From: an uncultured Paracoccaceae bacterium
Lineage (GTDB): Bacteria > Pseudomonadota > Alphaproteobacteria > Rhodobacterales > Rhodobacteraceae
Direction: 5' to 3'
Assembly (NCBI GenBank): GCA_947492585.1
Contig: CANLND010000009.1
Span: 97,747-161,746, forward strand
Length of the DNA: 64,000 nucleotides
The translations under genes and the position numbers were made by a program. Each line of letters starts with the position of its first letter. The stretch's first letter is position 1. Of the stretch, positions 25,575 to 36,080 are shown one piece after another. The notes under the pieces were generated by a model. That model was not told the origin of the DNA. It did no database searches and was given only the letters and a program-made list of their open reading frames with translations.

Positions 25575-27467
25575 ATGAGAAAATTGTTCCAAACCAAATC
25601 CATCATGTTCAAGATCGCCACTCCAATTCCGGTGGTCATTCTGCTGGCAGTGGTGGCCGCCGCCATTTTGATCCCAAAAGCCATCAATCAAAACATGCAG
25701 GCCGCCGCCACCGAAAGCGCCACGCAAACGGTCAATCAGTTTAAGAAAATCCGCGCCTACTATACCAAATATGTCATCTCTGATGTGAAAGGTTCCGGCA
25801 CGCTTAAGCCAGGGATCGATCATAAAGAAGATCCAAATGTTGTGCCCCTTCCCGCGACGTTGGTTCATGACGTCAGCGCCCTGCTGTCCGAGGAAAACAC
25901 CAGCCTTTCGCTTTACAGCGCCTTTCCATTCCCAAACCGTCAAGACCGCCAACTCGATCCTTTTATGCAGGAGGCCTGGGACTATCTGACGGCCAACCCT
26001 GACGGTGAGTATCAGCGGGTGGAAACCATCGACGGCGCGCCAATCTTGCGCGTTGCCAAAGCCGATCAAATGGTGTCCGAAATTTGCGTGGCCTGTCACA
26101 ACACCATCGCCAGCTCCCCCAAAACCGACTGGAAACTGGGCGATGTTCGCGGCATCCTTGAGGTGCGCCAAAATATCACCTCGGCTGTGGCCGCCGCTGA
26201 CAGGCTCACGAATGAAATTTTAGCGGGCATTATCATCGCTGGCGGAATTTTGTTGACGGCGGCGGTAATGATCGCCCGAAGTCTGAGCAAACCCCTGCGT
26301 CGTTTGTGCTTTGACATGGATCTGATCAAAAGCGGTGAGTTCTCTCGTGACATCCGGGCGGCCCATCGCGGGGATGAAATCGGTGAAATCGGCAAGACTC
26401 TGGTGAAAATGAAAGAGGACCTTAGCCAAGCGCGAGAAACGGAAAAGCAACGCGGCGTTGAACAAGAGCAAACCCAAGCGGTTGTAGATGATTTGCGCGA
26501 TGGCCTTGCAAATCTCACCAAGAATGACTTTTCCCAGCCCATTCTAAAGGCGTTCCCACCGAAACATGAGCAGCTTCGCCTCGACTTCAATGACGCGCTT
26601 TCTAAGCTGAGCGCGACAATGACACAGATTTCGGCCGCCGCGCGCAGTGTTCAAAATGGGGCGCGTGAAATAAGTCAGGCCTCGGGTGATCTGTCGTCCC
26701 GCACCGAAAGCCAGGCCGCAACGCTGGAGCAAAACTCAGCCGCGCTTGATGAACTCACACAAAGCATCACATCAGCTGCTGTTGGTGCAAAAAGTGTAGA
26801 AACCGCCATGAGCGACGCCAGAGCAGAAGCTGAAAACAGCCGCGAGGTGGTCGACTCTGCCGTAAACACAATGAACGACATTGCGGAATCCTCGCAGCAG
26901 ATTTCGCAGATCATCTCGGTGATCGACGACATTGCATTTCAAACCAATCTGCTCGCCCTCAATGCCGGGGTAGAAGCCGCACGCGCAGGCGAAGCGGGAC
27001 GTGGGTTTGCGGTTGTTGCAAGCGAAGTACGGGCACTGGCCCAACGCTCTTCAGATGCGGCGATGGAGATCAAAACACTGATCAACAACAGCTCCGGCCA
27101 GGTGGAACATGGCGTAGATCTGGTGGGCAAAGCCGGAGATGCGTTGCAAAACATCACCGCACGGGTCAACAAAATTTCCGAACTGGTCACAGAAATCGCA
27201 ACCGGCGCCGACGAACAATCCCAAAGCGTCGGAGAGATCAACACCGGCGCGCAGCAGCTTGATCAGGTGACCCAGCAGAACGCGGCAATGGTCGAACAAG
27301 TGACCGCTGCGGGGCATATCCTTGATGCGGATGCGACCACGCTGTCCGGGTTGGTTCAGGGGTTCAAGATCGACACCACGACTGGAGAACGCGGACAACA
27401 CGGACGGGTCGATGATAACGGCTGGGCCGAGCCTTCGCCCCCAACCTACAGCGCGGCTGCGTCTTAA
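25575..27467 (+). CDS. Methyl-accepting chemotaxis protein with heme c-type (Tll0287-like) sensor
   Basis: This is a chemoreceptor of about 630 residues. I start it at [20 protein letters not shown] or ATG starts up to 51 bp upstream are possible. A membrane helix (about 14-36), then a periplasmic DUF3365/Tll0287-like sensor with a c-type heme motif CVACH (171-175), a second helix (about 215-236), HAMP, and a cytoplasmic signalling domain with the hairpin tip [21 protein letters not shown]. Heme would be attached by the Ccm system found at 53-56 kb. Gas or redox sensing is an inference. Confidence 0.88.
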   Translation: MRKLFQTKSIMFKIATPIPVVILLAVVAAAILIPKAINQNMQAAATESATQTVNQFKKIRAYYTKYVISDVKGSGTLKPGIDHKEDPNVVPLPATLVHDVSALLSEENTSLSLYSAFPFPNRQDRQLDPFMQEAWDYLTANPDGEYQRVETIDGAPILRVAKADQMVSEICVACHNTIASSPKTDWKLGDVRGILEVRQNITSAVAAADRLTNEILAGIIIAGGILLTAAVMIARSLSKPLRRLCFDMDLIKSGEFSRDIRAAHRGDEIGEIGKTLVKMKEDLSQARETEKQRGVEQEQTQAVVDDLRDGLANLTKNDFSQPILKAFPPKHEQLRLDFNDALSKLSATMTQISAAARSVQNGAREISQASGDLSSRTESQAATLEQNSAALDELTQSITSAAVGAKSVETAMSDARAEAENSREVVDSAVNTMNDIAESSQQISQIISVIDDIAFQTNLLALNAGVEAARAGEAGRGFAVVASEVRALAQRSSDAAMEIKTLINNSSGQVEHGVDLVGKAGDALQNITARVNKISELVTEIATGADEQSQSVGEINTGAQQLDQVTQQNAAMVEQVTAAGHILDADATTLSGLVQGFKIDTTTGERGQHGRVDDNGWAEPSPPTYSAAAS

Positions 27468-27634
27468 TCACCTAAACACCGAAAGGGCTGCCTTCCTCAG
27501 GCGGTCTTTTCAAACATTGACCATCAGTTGAGCGCGACTATTTTTTTAAAACGAAATGCTTGCCTCGTTTACCTGACGTTCACCCGGACCACGCAATGGT
27601 GCGCAAGTGATTAAAACGTAAGGTAAAATGGACT

Positions 27635-28390
27635 ATGAAGACCTTTGCAATTACAGCCGTTGTCGCCGTGCTTGCCTCCTCTGTCGGAGCCACCGAAATC
27701 AAATTGGTGCAGGACGTCGCCTACCCGCCCTATACCTACGCTGAGGGTGGAACGCCAAAAGGGATCATCGCGGACATCGTAAACGAAGCCAACAGCCGCA
27801 TGGATGGCTACAATATTACCGTAGAAGCCATGCCCTGGTCCCGTGCGCTGGCAACGGTCGAAGGCGGCGCCGCGCAGGGTTTGCTCGGCACCTACTACCG
27901 CCCTTCGGTACGCCCGTGGATTTCTGATTACTCGGTACCGACCCTCGAGGAGGTGGTCAGCGTATATTGCCACACAGGCGTGGCACAGGCATCGTGGCGC
28001 TTTCCTGAAGATTTCAAAGGGCTGACGTTTGGCAACAATCGCGGCTATGGATCCGCCGGAGCACGGTTTTTTGAGATGGTCGACGCAGGCGAGATCAAGC
28101 TGCAAGAGGTTGACTCGACTGTGCAGAACATCATGAAGCTGGCAGGCGGGCGTGTCGATTGCTATGTGCAAGAACGTCTGAATGCTGAAATGGCAATCAA
28201 TGCCAAAAACGTCGGCGCCAAAATTGAACGCGTGACGGATGTTTCGGTCGAAAAGAACTACATCGGATATGGCGACAGCTGGACGTCTCCGGACGCCAAA
28301 GCCTTTATTTCGGCGATGGATCAAACCATTACAGCAATGCGCGAAGACGGCACGATCGATAGAATTATTGCCAACAACACTGGCAGCTAA
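27635..28390 (+). CDS. Periplasmic solute-binding protein, family 3 type
   Basis: This 251-residue protein has a signal peptide (MKTFAITAVVAVLASSVGA) and the binding-protein fold start IKLVQDVAYPPYTYAEGG, then GIIADIVNEAN, AMPWSRALATVEGG and VQERLNAEMAIN. It is similar to amino-acid ABC binding proteins of the PBPb family. No permease or ATPase gene is adjacent. It lies 168 bp after the chemoreceptor, so a role in presenting a ligand to it is possible. Confidence 0.85.
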   Translation: MKTFAITAVVAVLASSVGATEIKLVQDVAYPPYTYAEGGTPKGIIADIVNEANSRMDGYNITVEAMPWSRALATVEGGAAQGLLGTYYRPSVRPWISDYSVPTLEEVVSVYCHTGVAQASWRFPEDFKGLTFGNNRGYGSAGARFFEMVDAGEIKLQEVDSTVQNIMKLAGGRVDCYVQERLNAEMAINAKNVGAKIERVTDVSVEKNYIGYGDSWTSPDAKAFISAMDQTITAMREDGTIDRIIANNTGS

Positions 28391-28428
28391 GTCAAACGCC
28401 GCGCGCACCGACCCTATATGAGATACTG

Positions 28429-28460
28429 AAACAGGCCCTTCATACCGGCGGGCCTGTTTT
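28429..28460 (+). terminator. Terminator after solute-binding protein gene
   Basis: AAACAGGCCC / GGGCCTGTTT is a 10-bp stem with an 11-base loop, followed by TTTGTG. Confidence 0.8.
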
Positions 28461-28532
28461 GTGTCGAACGGGTCAACTCTGGGCGTGTTGATCTACGAAT
28501 GACAGCCGACCTTCAGAATTTAGGGCGCGCAT

Positions 28533-28564
28533 AAAAAAAGGCCGCTCAAACATGAGCGGCCTTT
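28533..28564 (-). terminator. tig terminator
   Basis: AAAGGCCGCTCA / TGAGCGGCCTTT is a perfect 12-bp stem with a 4-base loop. On the minus strand it is followed by a run of T. It lies 20 bp after the trigger factor stop. Confidence 0.9.
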
Positions 28565-28584
28565 CAATAACTATCCGGGGCGAC

Positions 28585-29916
28585 TTATTCGTCGTCCAGC
28601 GCTTCAACCGCTTTTTGCAGATCGTCTTTAGAGACTTCTTTTTCTTCAACCTTCGCTTGAGCCGCGATGTGGTCGATGACTTTGTCTTCAAAGATCGGCG
28701 CACGCAGCTGTTGCTGCATTTGCTGGTTCTGCTGGATGAATTCAAAGAACTGACGTTCCTGACCGGGGTACTGGCGCGCTTGCTGCATGATCGCCTGGGT
28801 CATTTCCTGGTCGGTCACTTCAACTTCGGCTTTTTGGCCCAGTTCAGCCAACAGCAGGCCCAGACGCACGCGGCGTTCGGCCAGTTTGTTGTGCTCGTCG
28901 GTGGTCTCGATCTCGGGGTGATCGTGGCCTTCAACTTCTGGGTTTTCTTCGTGCCACAGCTGGTGCGCGATTTGCTTGGCTTCGGCGTCAACCAGCGACG
29001 GAGGCAGGTCGAAGGACACCAGATCGTCCAGCTTGTCCAACAGGCCACGCTTCATAACAGCGCGCGACGCACCTGCGTATTCAGCTTCCAGACGCTCAGC
29101 GATCTGACCTTTCAGACCGTCCAGGTCTTCGGCGCCAAATTTCTTTGCCAGCTCGTCGTTGATCTCAGCAGCCGCAGGCGCTTTGACTTCTTTGACGGTG
29201 CAGGTGAAGACAGCTTCTTTGCCAGCCAGATGCTCGGCTTGGTAGTCGTCGGGGAAGGAGACGGTTACGTCTTTGACGTCACCGGCTTTGGTGCCAACCA
29301 GCTGCTCTTCGAAGCCTGGGATGAACGAGTTCGACCCCAGAACCAGTGGGTAATCGTCGCCTGCGCCGCCATCAAAGGCCACGTCGTCAACTTTGCCCAA
29401 GAAATCGATCACAACCTGATCTTTGTCTTCTGCCGCAACACCTTCGTCGCGTGCAGCATAGTCGGTCGCGGTTTCGGCCAGATTTGCCAGCGCTTCTTCA
29501 ACGGCGTCAGCTTCGGCTTTAACAACCAGCTTTTCCAGCTCAACACCGGACAGGTCGACCTCGGGGATCGCTGGCAGCGCTTCGTAGGACATCTCGACGT
29601 TGACGTCGTCGCCTGGCTTCCAGTCTTCGTTGGTCATTTTGACGTCAGGCTGCATCGCAGGACGGTCGCCGGTCTCTTCGAAGTGGCTGTTCATCGCGCC
29701 ATCGACAGCTTCCTGCATGGCTTCGCCCATCATGCGCTCGCCGAAGTTCTTTTTCAGCAGCGCCAGAGGCACTTTACCTTTGCGGAAGCCTTTCAGCTCA
29801 ACTTCGGGCTGTGCTTCAACCAGCTTGTCGTTGACTTTGGCATCCAGCTCAGCACCGGTGATGGTGATGGCATAGCCGCGTTTCAAACCTTCGTTCAGAG
29901 TCTCGGTGACCTGCAT
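28585..29916 (-). CDS. tig: Trigger factor
   Basis: This 443-residue ribosome-associated chaperone with peptidyl-prolyl isomerase activity is read from [18 protein letters not shown] longer frame upstream is not supported, and GGGGA precedes this ATG. The N-terminal ribosome-binding domain contains the signature GFRKGKVP (about 43-50). The FKBP-type domain follows ([30 protein letters not shown]), then a long helical C-terminal domain ending KAVEALDDE. The length is standard. Confidence 0.97.
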   Translation of the reverse strand: MQVTETLNEGLKRGYAITITGAELDAKVNDKLVEAQPEVELKGFRKGKVPLALLKKNFGERMMGEAMQEAVDGAMNSHFEETGDRPAMQPDVKMTNEDWKPGDDVNVEMSYEALPAIPEVDLSGVELEKLVVKAEADAVEEALANLAETATDYAARDEGVAAEDKDQVVIDFLGKVDDVAFDGGAGDDYPLVLGSNSFIPGFEEQLVGTKAGDVKDVTVSFPDDYQAEHLAGKEAVFTCTVKEVKAPAAAEINDELAKKFGAEDLDGLKGQIAERLEAEYAGASRAVMKRGLLDKLDDLVSFDLPPSLVDAEAKQIAHQLWHEENPEVEGHDHPEIETTDEHNKLAERRVRLGLLLAELGQKAEVEVTDQEMTQAIMQQARQYPGQERQFFEFIQQNQQMQQQLRAPIFEDKVIDHIAAQAKVEEKEVSKDDLQKAVEALDDE

Positions 29917-30143
29917 CTTATTCCCCATGAGAAATTTGGAGCATACGCAGGGGGCGCAGCTCACAGACAATTTCTGGCCTTCTATTGGCAAGGCGCGCGC
30001 GGCGCAAGAGCCATTGGCCGTTTGAAGTGCCGATCGGGCCTCAATTGGCATATTTCAGCGTCAAAACCGGGGTTTCGCTGCGTTGCAACATAAAAACACG
30101 CCCCCATGGGACGTGTTCAATTTTGTGGTATTGATCGTCGTGA

Positions 30144-31256
30144 TTAGAACTTCCAACGCGCGCCCAACAGGACGGCATTTGCATCCTGGAAGGTGGTGGC
30201 GCTGCTGTCGTCGTAGGAATAGTCACGATAGGCAACGTAGGCCTCGAGGTTCAGATCGTCGATGTTCTGAACGGCGGCCCCCCCCCACGACGTTGCGCTG
30301 TCGCCCTGGCTGACGGTGTCGGAGCCATCATAATAATCAACAGAAAACGCTGTGGTCCCGACGGACAGGAAATCTGCCGAGTACCCCAGCTTCACATAGC
30401 CATAATTGCCAGCCGTGTCGCGATCTCCTGCGGCAACAGCCAGCGACAGATTGGTGGGTTTGTGCGCCACCGCAAACGAGCCCAGAATGTCACGTTGGTC
30501 TTCGCGGCCGGTTTGTTCGGTCCACGCCGCGCCAAACGCACCTGAAATGGCAAAATCACCAAGATCATCCTTGGCGTAACGCACGGCAACATCGTAAGTC
30601 TCGCGATCGTTGTTGTCGCGCAGGATGTCGGTGCCATACGAGGCCGACAGGGTCAGCCCCGCCAGATCAGGTGTGTCATACCGGATCCGCCCCAAACGAC
30701 CACCGTCGTATGAGTTAAACGCACTGCCAATTTCCACGCTGCTCAACGCGCCAGCCGAGGTGCGAAACACATAACCGCCTGCCGGATCCGCGACAGAGAC
30801 GCCAGCCACGACATCGGTGCCCGAGAAATCAGCCTCGGTCAGCCCGTCTGAGGCGCTGGACCCCTGCCCTGCGGAAAACGTGCCATAGCGCGCGGTTTCG
30901 AAGCTCAGATCGGTATGACGGATATTGGTACGGTTCCAGCTGACGTTGTCGCCCGTGGTGGTTTGGTCGATGCCATCCGACGCACGAAACCCAAACGCGG
31001 TTTCAAATCTGAACCGCAAAGTGTTTTCGCCAAAAGGTTGGCTTAACCGGAAACCGATACGCGAGTTCGAGGCCGAATTGTCCACCAGCCGGTTAAAATC
31101 CTGCACACCGTCGTCAAAAGACTGAAACGATGGATTGAATTGCCCATACCAGGTGAACGTGCCTCCTGTTGGGGATTCATAAGTTGGGCCTGCTATAGCC
31201 GGAGCTGCGGCCAAAGTCGAAAGAAGCGCGGCACCCGCGGTCAATCTACGTGTCAT
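30144..31256 (-). CDS. Outer membrane porin
   Basis: This is a 370-residue porin. Its start, MTRRLTAGAALLSTLAAAPAIA, is a signal peptide with CAGGAGA eight bases upstream. The mature part begins GPTYESPTGGTFTWYGQFNPSFQSF and shows repeated amphipathic strands, ending in an aromatic residue (GARWKF) as required for BAM-dependent insertion. It resembles Rhodobacter-type general porins. A TGTGA-N6-TCACA palindrome lies about 190 bp upstream of its start, so CRP/FNR-type control is possible. Confidence 0.85.
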   Translation of the reverse strand: MTRRLTAGAALLSTLAAAPAIAGPTYESPTGGTFTWYGQFNPSFQSFDDGVQDFNRLVDNSASNSRIGFRLSQPFGENTLRFRFETAFGFRASDGIDQTTTGDNVSWNRTNIRHTDLSFETARYGTFSAGQGSSASDGLTEADFSGTDVVAGVSVADPAGGYVFRTSAGALSSVEIGSAFNSYDGGRLGRIRYDTPDLAGLTLSASYGTDILRDNNDRETYDVAVRYAKDDLGDFAISGAFGAAWTEQTGREDQRDILGSFAVAHKPTNLSLAVAAGDRDTAGNYGYVKLGYSADFLSVGTTAFSVDYYDGSDTVSQGDSATSWGGAAVQNIDDLNLEAYVAYRDYSYDDSSATTFQDANAVLLGARWKF

Positions 31257-31882
31257 GGGGGTCTCCTGAAAATCTGTTGTCGCAGACGCGCCTGCACAGG
31301 CGCTGCGTGTCCCCAAAATATCCCCCGGGACCTCCGCTTCGGCAGACTTGAAATTCGATTTCAGACACTAAAGAACAAATTCGTTTCAGGGCCCCGCATG
31401 GGAACACTAAAGTTCTATATTTCTCATTTAGTTGAACGCCTTGTGTGATGCACCTCACACTCAGGCCGCACAGGTAACACGGCCGTGATCGCGCGCAAAA
31501 CGCAGAAGTCCGCTGCGCAGGAGACCTGCGCCAATGCACAGAATTTTTATGCGGGTCTTTGACCTCGAATTTCAAATTGAGCGCGGTGTATTTTGGGGCA
31601 CAGATCCTGCAAATTTGCCGCCACAAAACGTCGCGGCTGGGCACACACTCCCTGCCACCTATGCCAGTTCCGATGGCCGTAACATTTCAAGCCGCGAGTT
31701 CACGGAAAGACCTAACCGCATATCCCGTTACCCCCACACGGCAGACCGAAATTTGCGGAATTTTCGTAAAAGCGTTCAAACACATCCGGAATGAGCGCCC
31801 ATTTTTGCCATCTTTTTCACCTATTTCAGATGCAAATATTACCACACGCATAAAGACCTTTGGGAACTCCGGAGTTGAAGCA
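31257..31882. promoter_or_regulatory. Porin upstream region with CRP/FNR-type palindrome
   Basis: This 626-bp region contains no convincing gene on either strand. It includes the GTGTGA-N6-TCACAC palindrome (31443-31460) and ends near a possible short gene at 31883. Several frames are open but lack ribosome sites or family features. Confidence 0.5.
31444..31459. promoter_or_regulatory. Perfect TGTGA-N6-TCACA palindrome
   Basis: The site reads TGTGATGCACCTCACA, matching the consensus half-sites of CRP-type regulators exactly, and extends one base further as a palindrome (GTGTGA / TCACAC). It is about 190 bp upstream of the porin start. Chance expectation for a perfect ten-base match in 64 kb is well below one. 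Confidence 0.55.
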
Positions 31883-32041
31883 ATGATGAAATCCCTAGCC
31901 ATTGAAGAACTGGCATTGCGCCGTCGCCTGCTGTTTCGCCTGCTGCGCGGCTACAATTTTGACGCGCCACAGGCCCGCAACGAAGCGATCAGCGAAGCGG
32001 TGCCCAACTGGATGATCACACCAGAGTTCAATCCACGCTAA
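31883..32041 (+). CDS. Small basic hypothetical protein
   Basis: This 52-residue reading begins MMKSLAIEELALRRRLLFRLLRGYNFDAPQ. GGAG lies eight bases upstream of ATGATG. The protein is helical and basic in the first half, with acidic residues later. I do not recognise the family. It lies alone between the porin upstream region and a solute-binding protein gene. It is short, so coding status is uncertain. Confidence 0.5.
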   Translation: MMKSLAIEELALRRRLLFRLLRGYNFDAPQARNEAISEAVPNWMITPEFNPR

Positions 32042-32369
32042 ACCTCAGATCGGGATCAGCGGGCGCGACGTAACTTAGCGCGCCCCTTGCGGCGCGTCGC
32101 CTTGCAACGGCCAAAAGGCACAACACTCGCCCCGTACACCAGCCCATAAACCGACGGACCAAAACGCAGCGCGCCCTTGCGATCGTCTTTGCCGCAACAC
32201 GCTGAGAAGTGGACAATTTTCCATAAATTGCCCCTTTAGGCCGGTGTTAAACTGTACGCCCTAACTCTCTACTGCATGGTGAGTCGTTAAGCCATACCTG
32301 CGCCGGGGACCAATCGGATCAGACATCCTTCTGATCGACTCCGGGAACATCCATCTGGAGGAGAACAAC
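32042..32369. promoter_or_regulatory. Intergenic region upstream of second solute-binding protein
   Basis: This 328-bp region has no gene I can support. It ends with CTGGAGGAGAACAAC just before the ATG, a strong ribosome site. An AT-rich tract (TTTTCCATAAATTGCC) around 32217-32232 is a plausible promoter element. Confidence 0.4.
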
Positions 32370-33116
32370 ATGTTGAGAAAATTCGTTTCAAGCTGCATTG
32401 GACACCTGAAACCACTAACGGTTGCTGCGTTGTGTTTTGGCCCGACTTTGGCGATGTCCGCCACTGTACCTGTCCACACGGCAGAACTGCCACCGTTCGT
32501 GAACAGCGACAATACTGAAATGCCGGGTATTACCGTCGAAATGCTGCGCGAAGCAGCCAAGCGCGCCAATGTCGAAATCGATATTTCGTATTCCCCGTGG
32601 AAACGTGCTCAAAGCGTCGTGCACGCGACCCCCCAAACCATTGTTCTCCCTCCAGCGCGCACCTCTGCCCGTGAAGAGAAGTATGATTGGATCGCCAAGC
32701 TGCTGAAGATCGAATTTATGTTCTTCACCAATGGCGCCGCCGTCAACTCCTATGAGGACGCAAAAGCACTGGGCAGCATCGCGGTCCTGCGCGATTCCGC
32801 AATGATGCACATCTTGACCGCAAAAGGGTTCACCAACCTGACTGTCGTCAACGACCTGCACCTTGTTGTTAACATGCTCAAGGCTGGCCGCGTTGACGCC
32901 TGGTTTGAAGTGGACCATATGGCCCATTCGGTGTTGAAAACCGCAGGCGTGCCACGTTCGACCTTCGCCCAAGGTGAGGCTGTGCTGGAGACGGATCTGT
33001 GGGTAGCGTCCAACCATGAGTTTGATGAAGCGACCGCTGCCAGCCTGGCCGCCGCGGTTGAAGAGATGGTGGCAGACGGAACCCGCGACGCCATCATTTC
33101 GCGCTACGTAGACTAA
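32370..33116 (+). CDS. Periplasmic solute-binding protein, family 3 type (second copy)
   Basis: This 248-residue protein with a signal peptide (cleavage after about residue 31) matches the transporter substrate-binding domain fold: VPVHTAELPPFVNSD, GITVEMLREAAKRANVEIDI, SPWKRAQSVVHATPQ and LPPARTSAREEKYDWIAKL. It lacks adjacent transporter genes. It is related in fold to the protein at 27635, but the two are not close copies. A strong ribosome site precedes the ATG. Confidence 0.85.
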   Translation: MLRKFVSSCIGHLKPLTVAALCFGPTLAMSATVPVHTAELPPFVNSDNTEMPGITVEMLREAAKRANVEIDISYSPWKRAQSVVHATPQTIVLPPARTSAREEKYDWIAKLLKIEFMFFTNGAAVNSYEDAKALGSIAVLRDSAMMHILTAKGFTNLTVVNDLHLVVNMLKAGRVDAWFEVDHMAHSVLKTAGVPRSTFAQGEAVLETDLWVASNHEFDEATAASLAAAVEEMVADGTRDAIISRYVD

Positions 33117-33740
33117 CACACCACCTCTGATTGCAGAAAAATGCATGGGCCCGGCATCGCGCTGGGCCCATTTGCATTTCTACGTCGACCCAATCGACTA
33201 AATGTAGCCTTGAACCTTTCTCGAAAGCCGAGGTTGCAGACCCAAAGACAGGCCGCGCTTGCACCCTCATCGATCTGAACTTGACCCGATTTGGTTTCGC
33301 CCATTTATGAGGGATACGTACAAAGGAGGAGGCAGCAATTTGCACACGATACTGTGACGATTTCGCACGTAACGCGGCGCCAATTTCAACACGCTGAAGT
33401 TTGACGCACCCTCGGATCGCCTCCGATCTGGAGTGAATGGCCCCCCCGTCAACCTGTTGGTTCAGCATCATCCGAGTGATGGCCTGAGGCGTTGAGTTGT
33501 CTGCAACGAATGACACGGCGACCGGGGCATATGAAGACAAGATCAGGTCGCAGGATCAGCTGAATTACCGATGCTCACCGCATGAGGGTCTAAAAAGCAG
33601 CAATATCACGTCATGAAGAGTGTTGTTGCGATTGGCGATTACGCCGCCCCTTGCCCATACTTGAAACGAAGGGGCAATGCCCCGAAAATATCACTGCTGA
33701 TCAAGGCATTAGACATTTCCATACGGGGGACATTTCCAAG
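33117..33740. other. Intergenic region before tRNA-Leu
   Basis: This 624-bp stretch contains a terminator-like hairpin at 33145-33171 behind the solute-binding protein gene. A 148-codon minus-strand open frame (33094-33540) has no recognisable family, no clear ribosome site and overlaps the previous gene slightly, so I do not call it. A decayed gene is possible. The region ends at the tRNA. Confidence 0.45.
33145..33171 (+). terminator. Terminator after second solute-binding protein gene
   Basis: ATGGGCCC / GGGCCCAT is an 8-bp stem with an 11-base loop, followed by TTTGCATTTC. It lies 29 bp after the stop. Confidence 0.65.
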
Positions 33741-33825
33741 TGGTGCGGGCGGGGAGACTCGAACTCCCACACCTTGCGGCGCCAGAACCTAAATCTGGTG
33801 CGTCTACCAATTCCGCCACGCCCGC
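33741..33825 (-). tRNA. tRNA-Leu (anticodon UAG)
   Basis: On the minus strand the sequence starts GCGGGCG and the 3' end is CGCCCGC followed by an encoded A-CCA. The acceptor stem pairs over seven bases. The D-loop region GGTAGACGC, the anticodon stem CCAGA / TCTGG with loop TTTAGGT (anticodon TAG), a long variable arm and the T-stem GGGAGTTCGAGTCTCCC are visible. The long variable arm and anticodon fit leucine. Confidence 0.95.
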
Positions 33826-33942
33826 AACCGATGCGCCCGTTAGGACGCGATGTCCGCGCTCTCTAGCAAAGGTTCTAACAAGATGCGAGAGGAAAAACGC
33901 ACCAAAGCTCAAAACTTTGAAAAAAATGCGCGGATGCCCGAT

Positions 33943-34935
33943 CTAGCAATCCATTTGAACCAATTGGATGATTTCACTCTCAAAAACAGCGCGCTCTGCT
34001 GAGATCGTCGCGCGGTAAGCGTCAAGTTCAGGTGCAAAAGTTTCAGCGTGTTTCAGAACCGCATCCAAACGTTTCTGCATCAGATCAGCGTCAAAAAACG
34101 CGGAAGTCTCCAGCAACAGCCCATCGGGCAAGGGCACATCCTGCGGGAATCTCGCCGCCCCTTCGTGGCGCACCACCGGAATTGCGCCACATAACGCGGC
34201 TTCACGCGGCACGCGGTCTTTGCCGGGATGGTTGCCGCAATCCAGAAAAATCTTGCTGTCAGACAATGTTGCCACAACCTGATCGCGTGTCATGTCTTGT
34301 AGGGCGACAATACGAAAGCGGGTTTTAAGCCCCTCTAACAGCGGCTCAGCACCACGCGCCTTTGGCGGGAGATAGGCGATATCATAAGAACGCGCAGCCA
34401 GCGGCTTGGGGGTCTTCACCGCCTCAAGTTCGACATAGTCTGACAACATGGCCACGCTCTCAGCACCGTTGCGACGGACAAAATCTGCGGCATAGGCAGA
34501 TTGACACAGGTTGTTGCACGCCCGGATAAGACGTTGGTTGACCAGTTGATTAAGCAAATTCAGGGGGAAATTATCAACGCTCAGCCACCACAGGTGCACA
34601 TTGGGGCAACCATGATTCAGCAGCGAGGTCGCGAGATCGGGCCAGACTTCGGGCACCACAAAATGTGTATCGCGTGGAGCAGCCTGTAGCTGCGGCACGC
34701 TGAACATATCCAACCGACGATCCGGACGGGTTTGGCGCAAGCCTTTGCGCATACGCACCTTGGTCTCACCGCTGCGCGCCTCAACCGCAAAGGCCTGATC
34801 CCCCGCCCCCAATTCCTTGTCGGTAATATACATCACCGACGCCTGCCCGCCCTGGGCGTTCATTGTGGCAGCCGCCTGATGTAGGGCCATGGGGCCGCCC
34901 GTAAACGCACCGGGGGTCAAGAAACAAAAGGGCAT
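33943..34935 (-). CDS. Glycosyltransferase-like protein
   Basis: This is a protein of about 330 residues when started at MPFCFLTPGAFTGGP, the usual family start. ATG codons 33 bp or more upstream are alternatives. The N-terminal half carries the GP...LHQAA nucleotide-sugar type motif. The C-terminal half has YDIAYLPPKARG, then GNHPGKDRVPREAALCGAIPVVRHEGAA, typical of GT-B glycosyltransferases, where the E in PREA binds the donor nucleotide. The substrate cannot be told. Confidence 0.8.
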   Translation of the reverse strand: MPFCFLTPGAFTGGPMALHQAAATMNAQGGQASVMYITDKELGAGDQAFAVEARSGETKVRMRKGLRQTRPDRRLDMFSVPQLQAAPRDTHFVVPEVWPDLATSLLNHGCPNVHLWWLSVDNFPLNLLNQLVNQRLIRACNNLCQSAYAADFVRRNGAESVAMLSDYVELEAVKTPKPLAARSYDIAYLPPKARGAEPLLEGLKTRFRIVALQDMTRDQVVATLSDSKIFLDCGNHPGKDRVPREAALCGAIPVVRHEGAARFPQDVPLPDGLLLETSAFFDADLMQKRLDAVLKHAETFAPELDAYRATISAERAVFESEIIQLVQMDC

Positions 34936-36015
<1,080 letters not shown>

Positions 36016-36080
36016 ACCAGCGCCGTCACAGCAACACAGTTAAGAAGACATCCAACACATCTATTGGAAGGACTATTGGA

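Noticed and set aside
31246..31644. Minus-strand frame of 132 codons over the porin start and upstream region
   Set aside because: It runs antisense-free but across the porin promoter and shows no family features. The porin start with ribosome site explains the region better.
33094..33540. 148-codon minus-strand frame before tRNA-Leu
   Set aside because: It has no ribosome site, no recognisable family and overlaps the end of the solute-binding protein gene.
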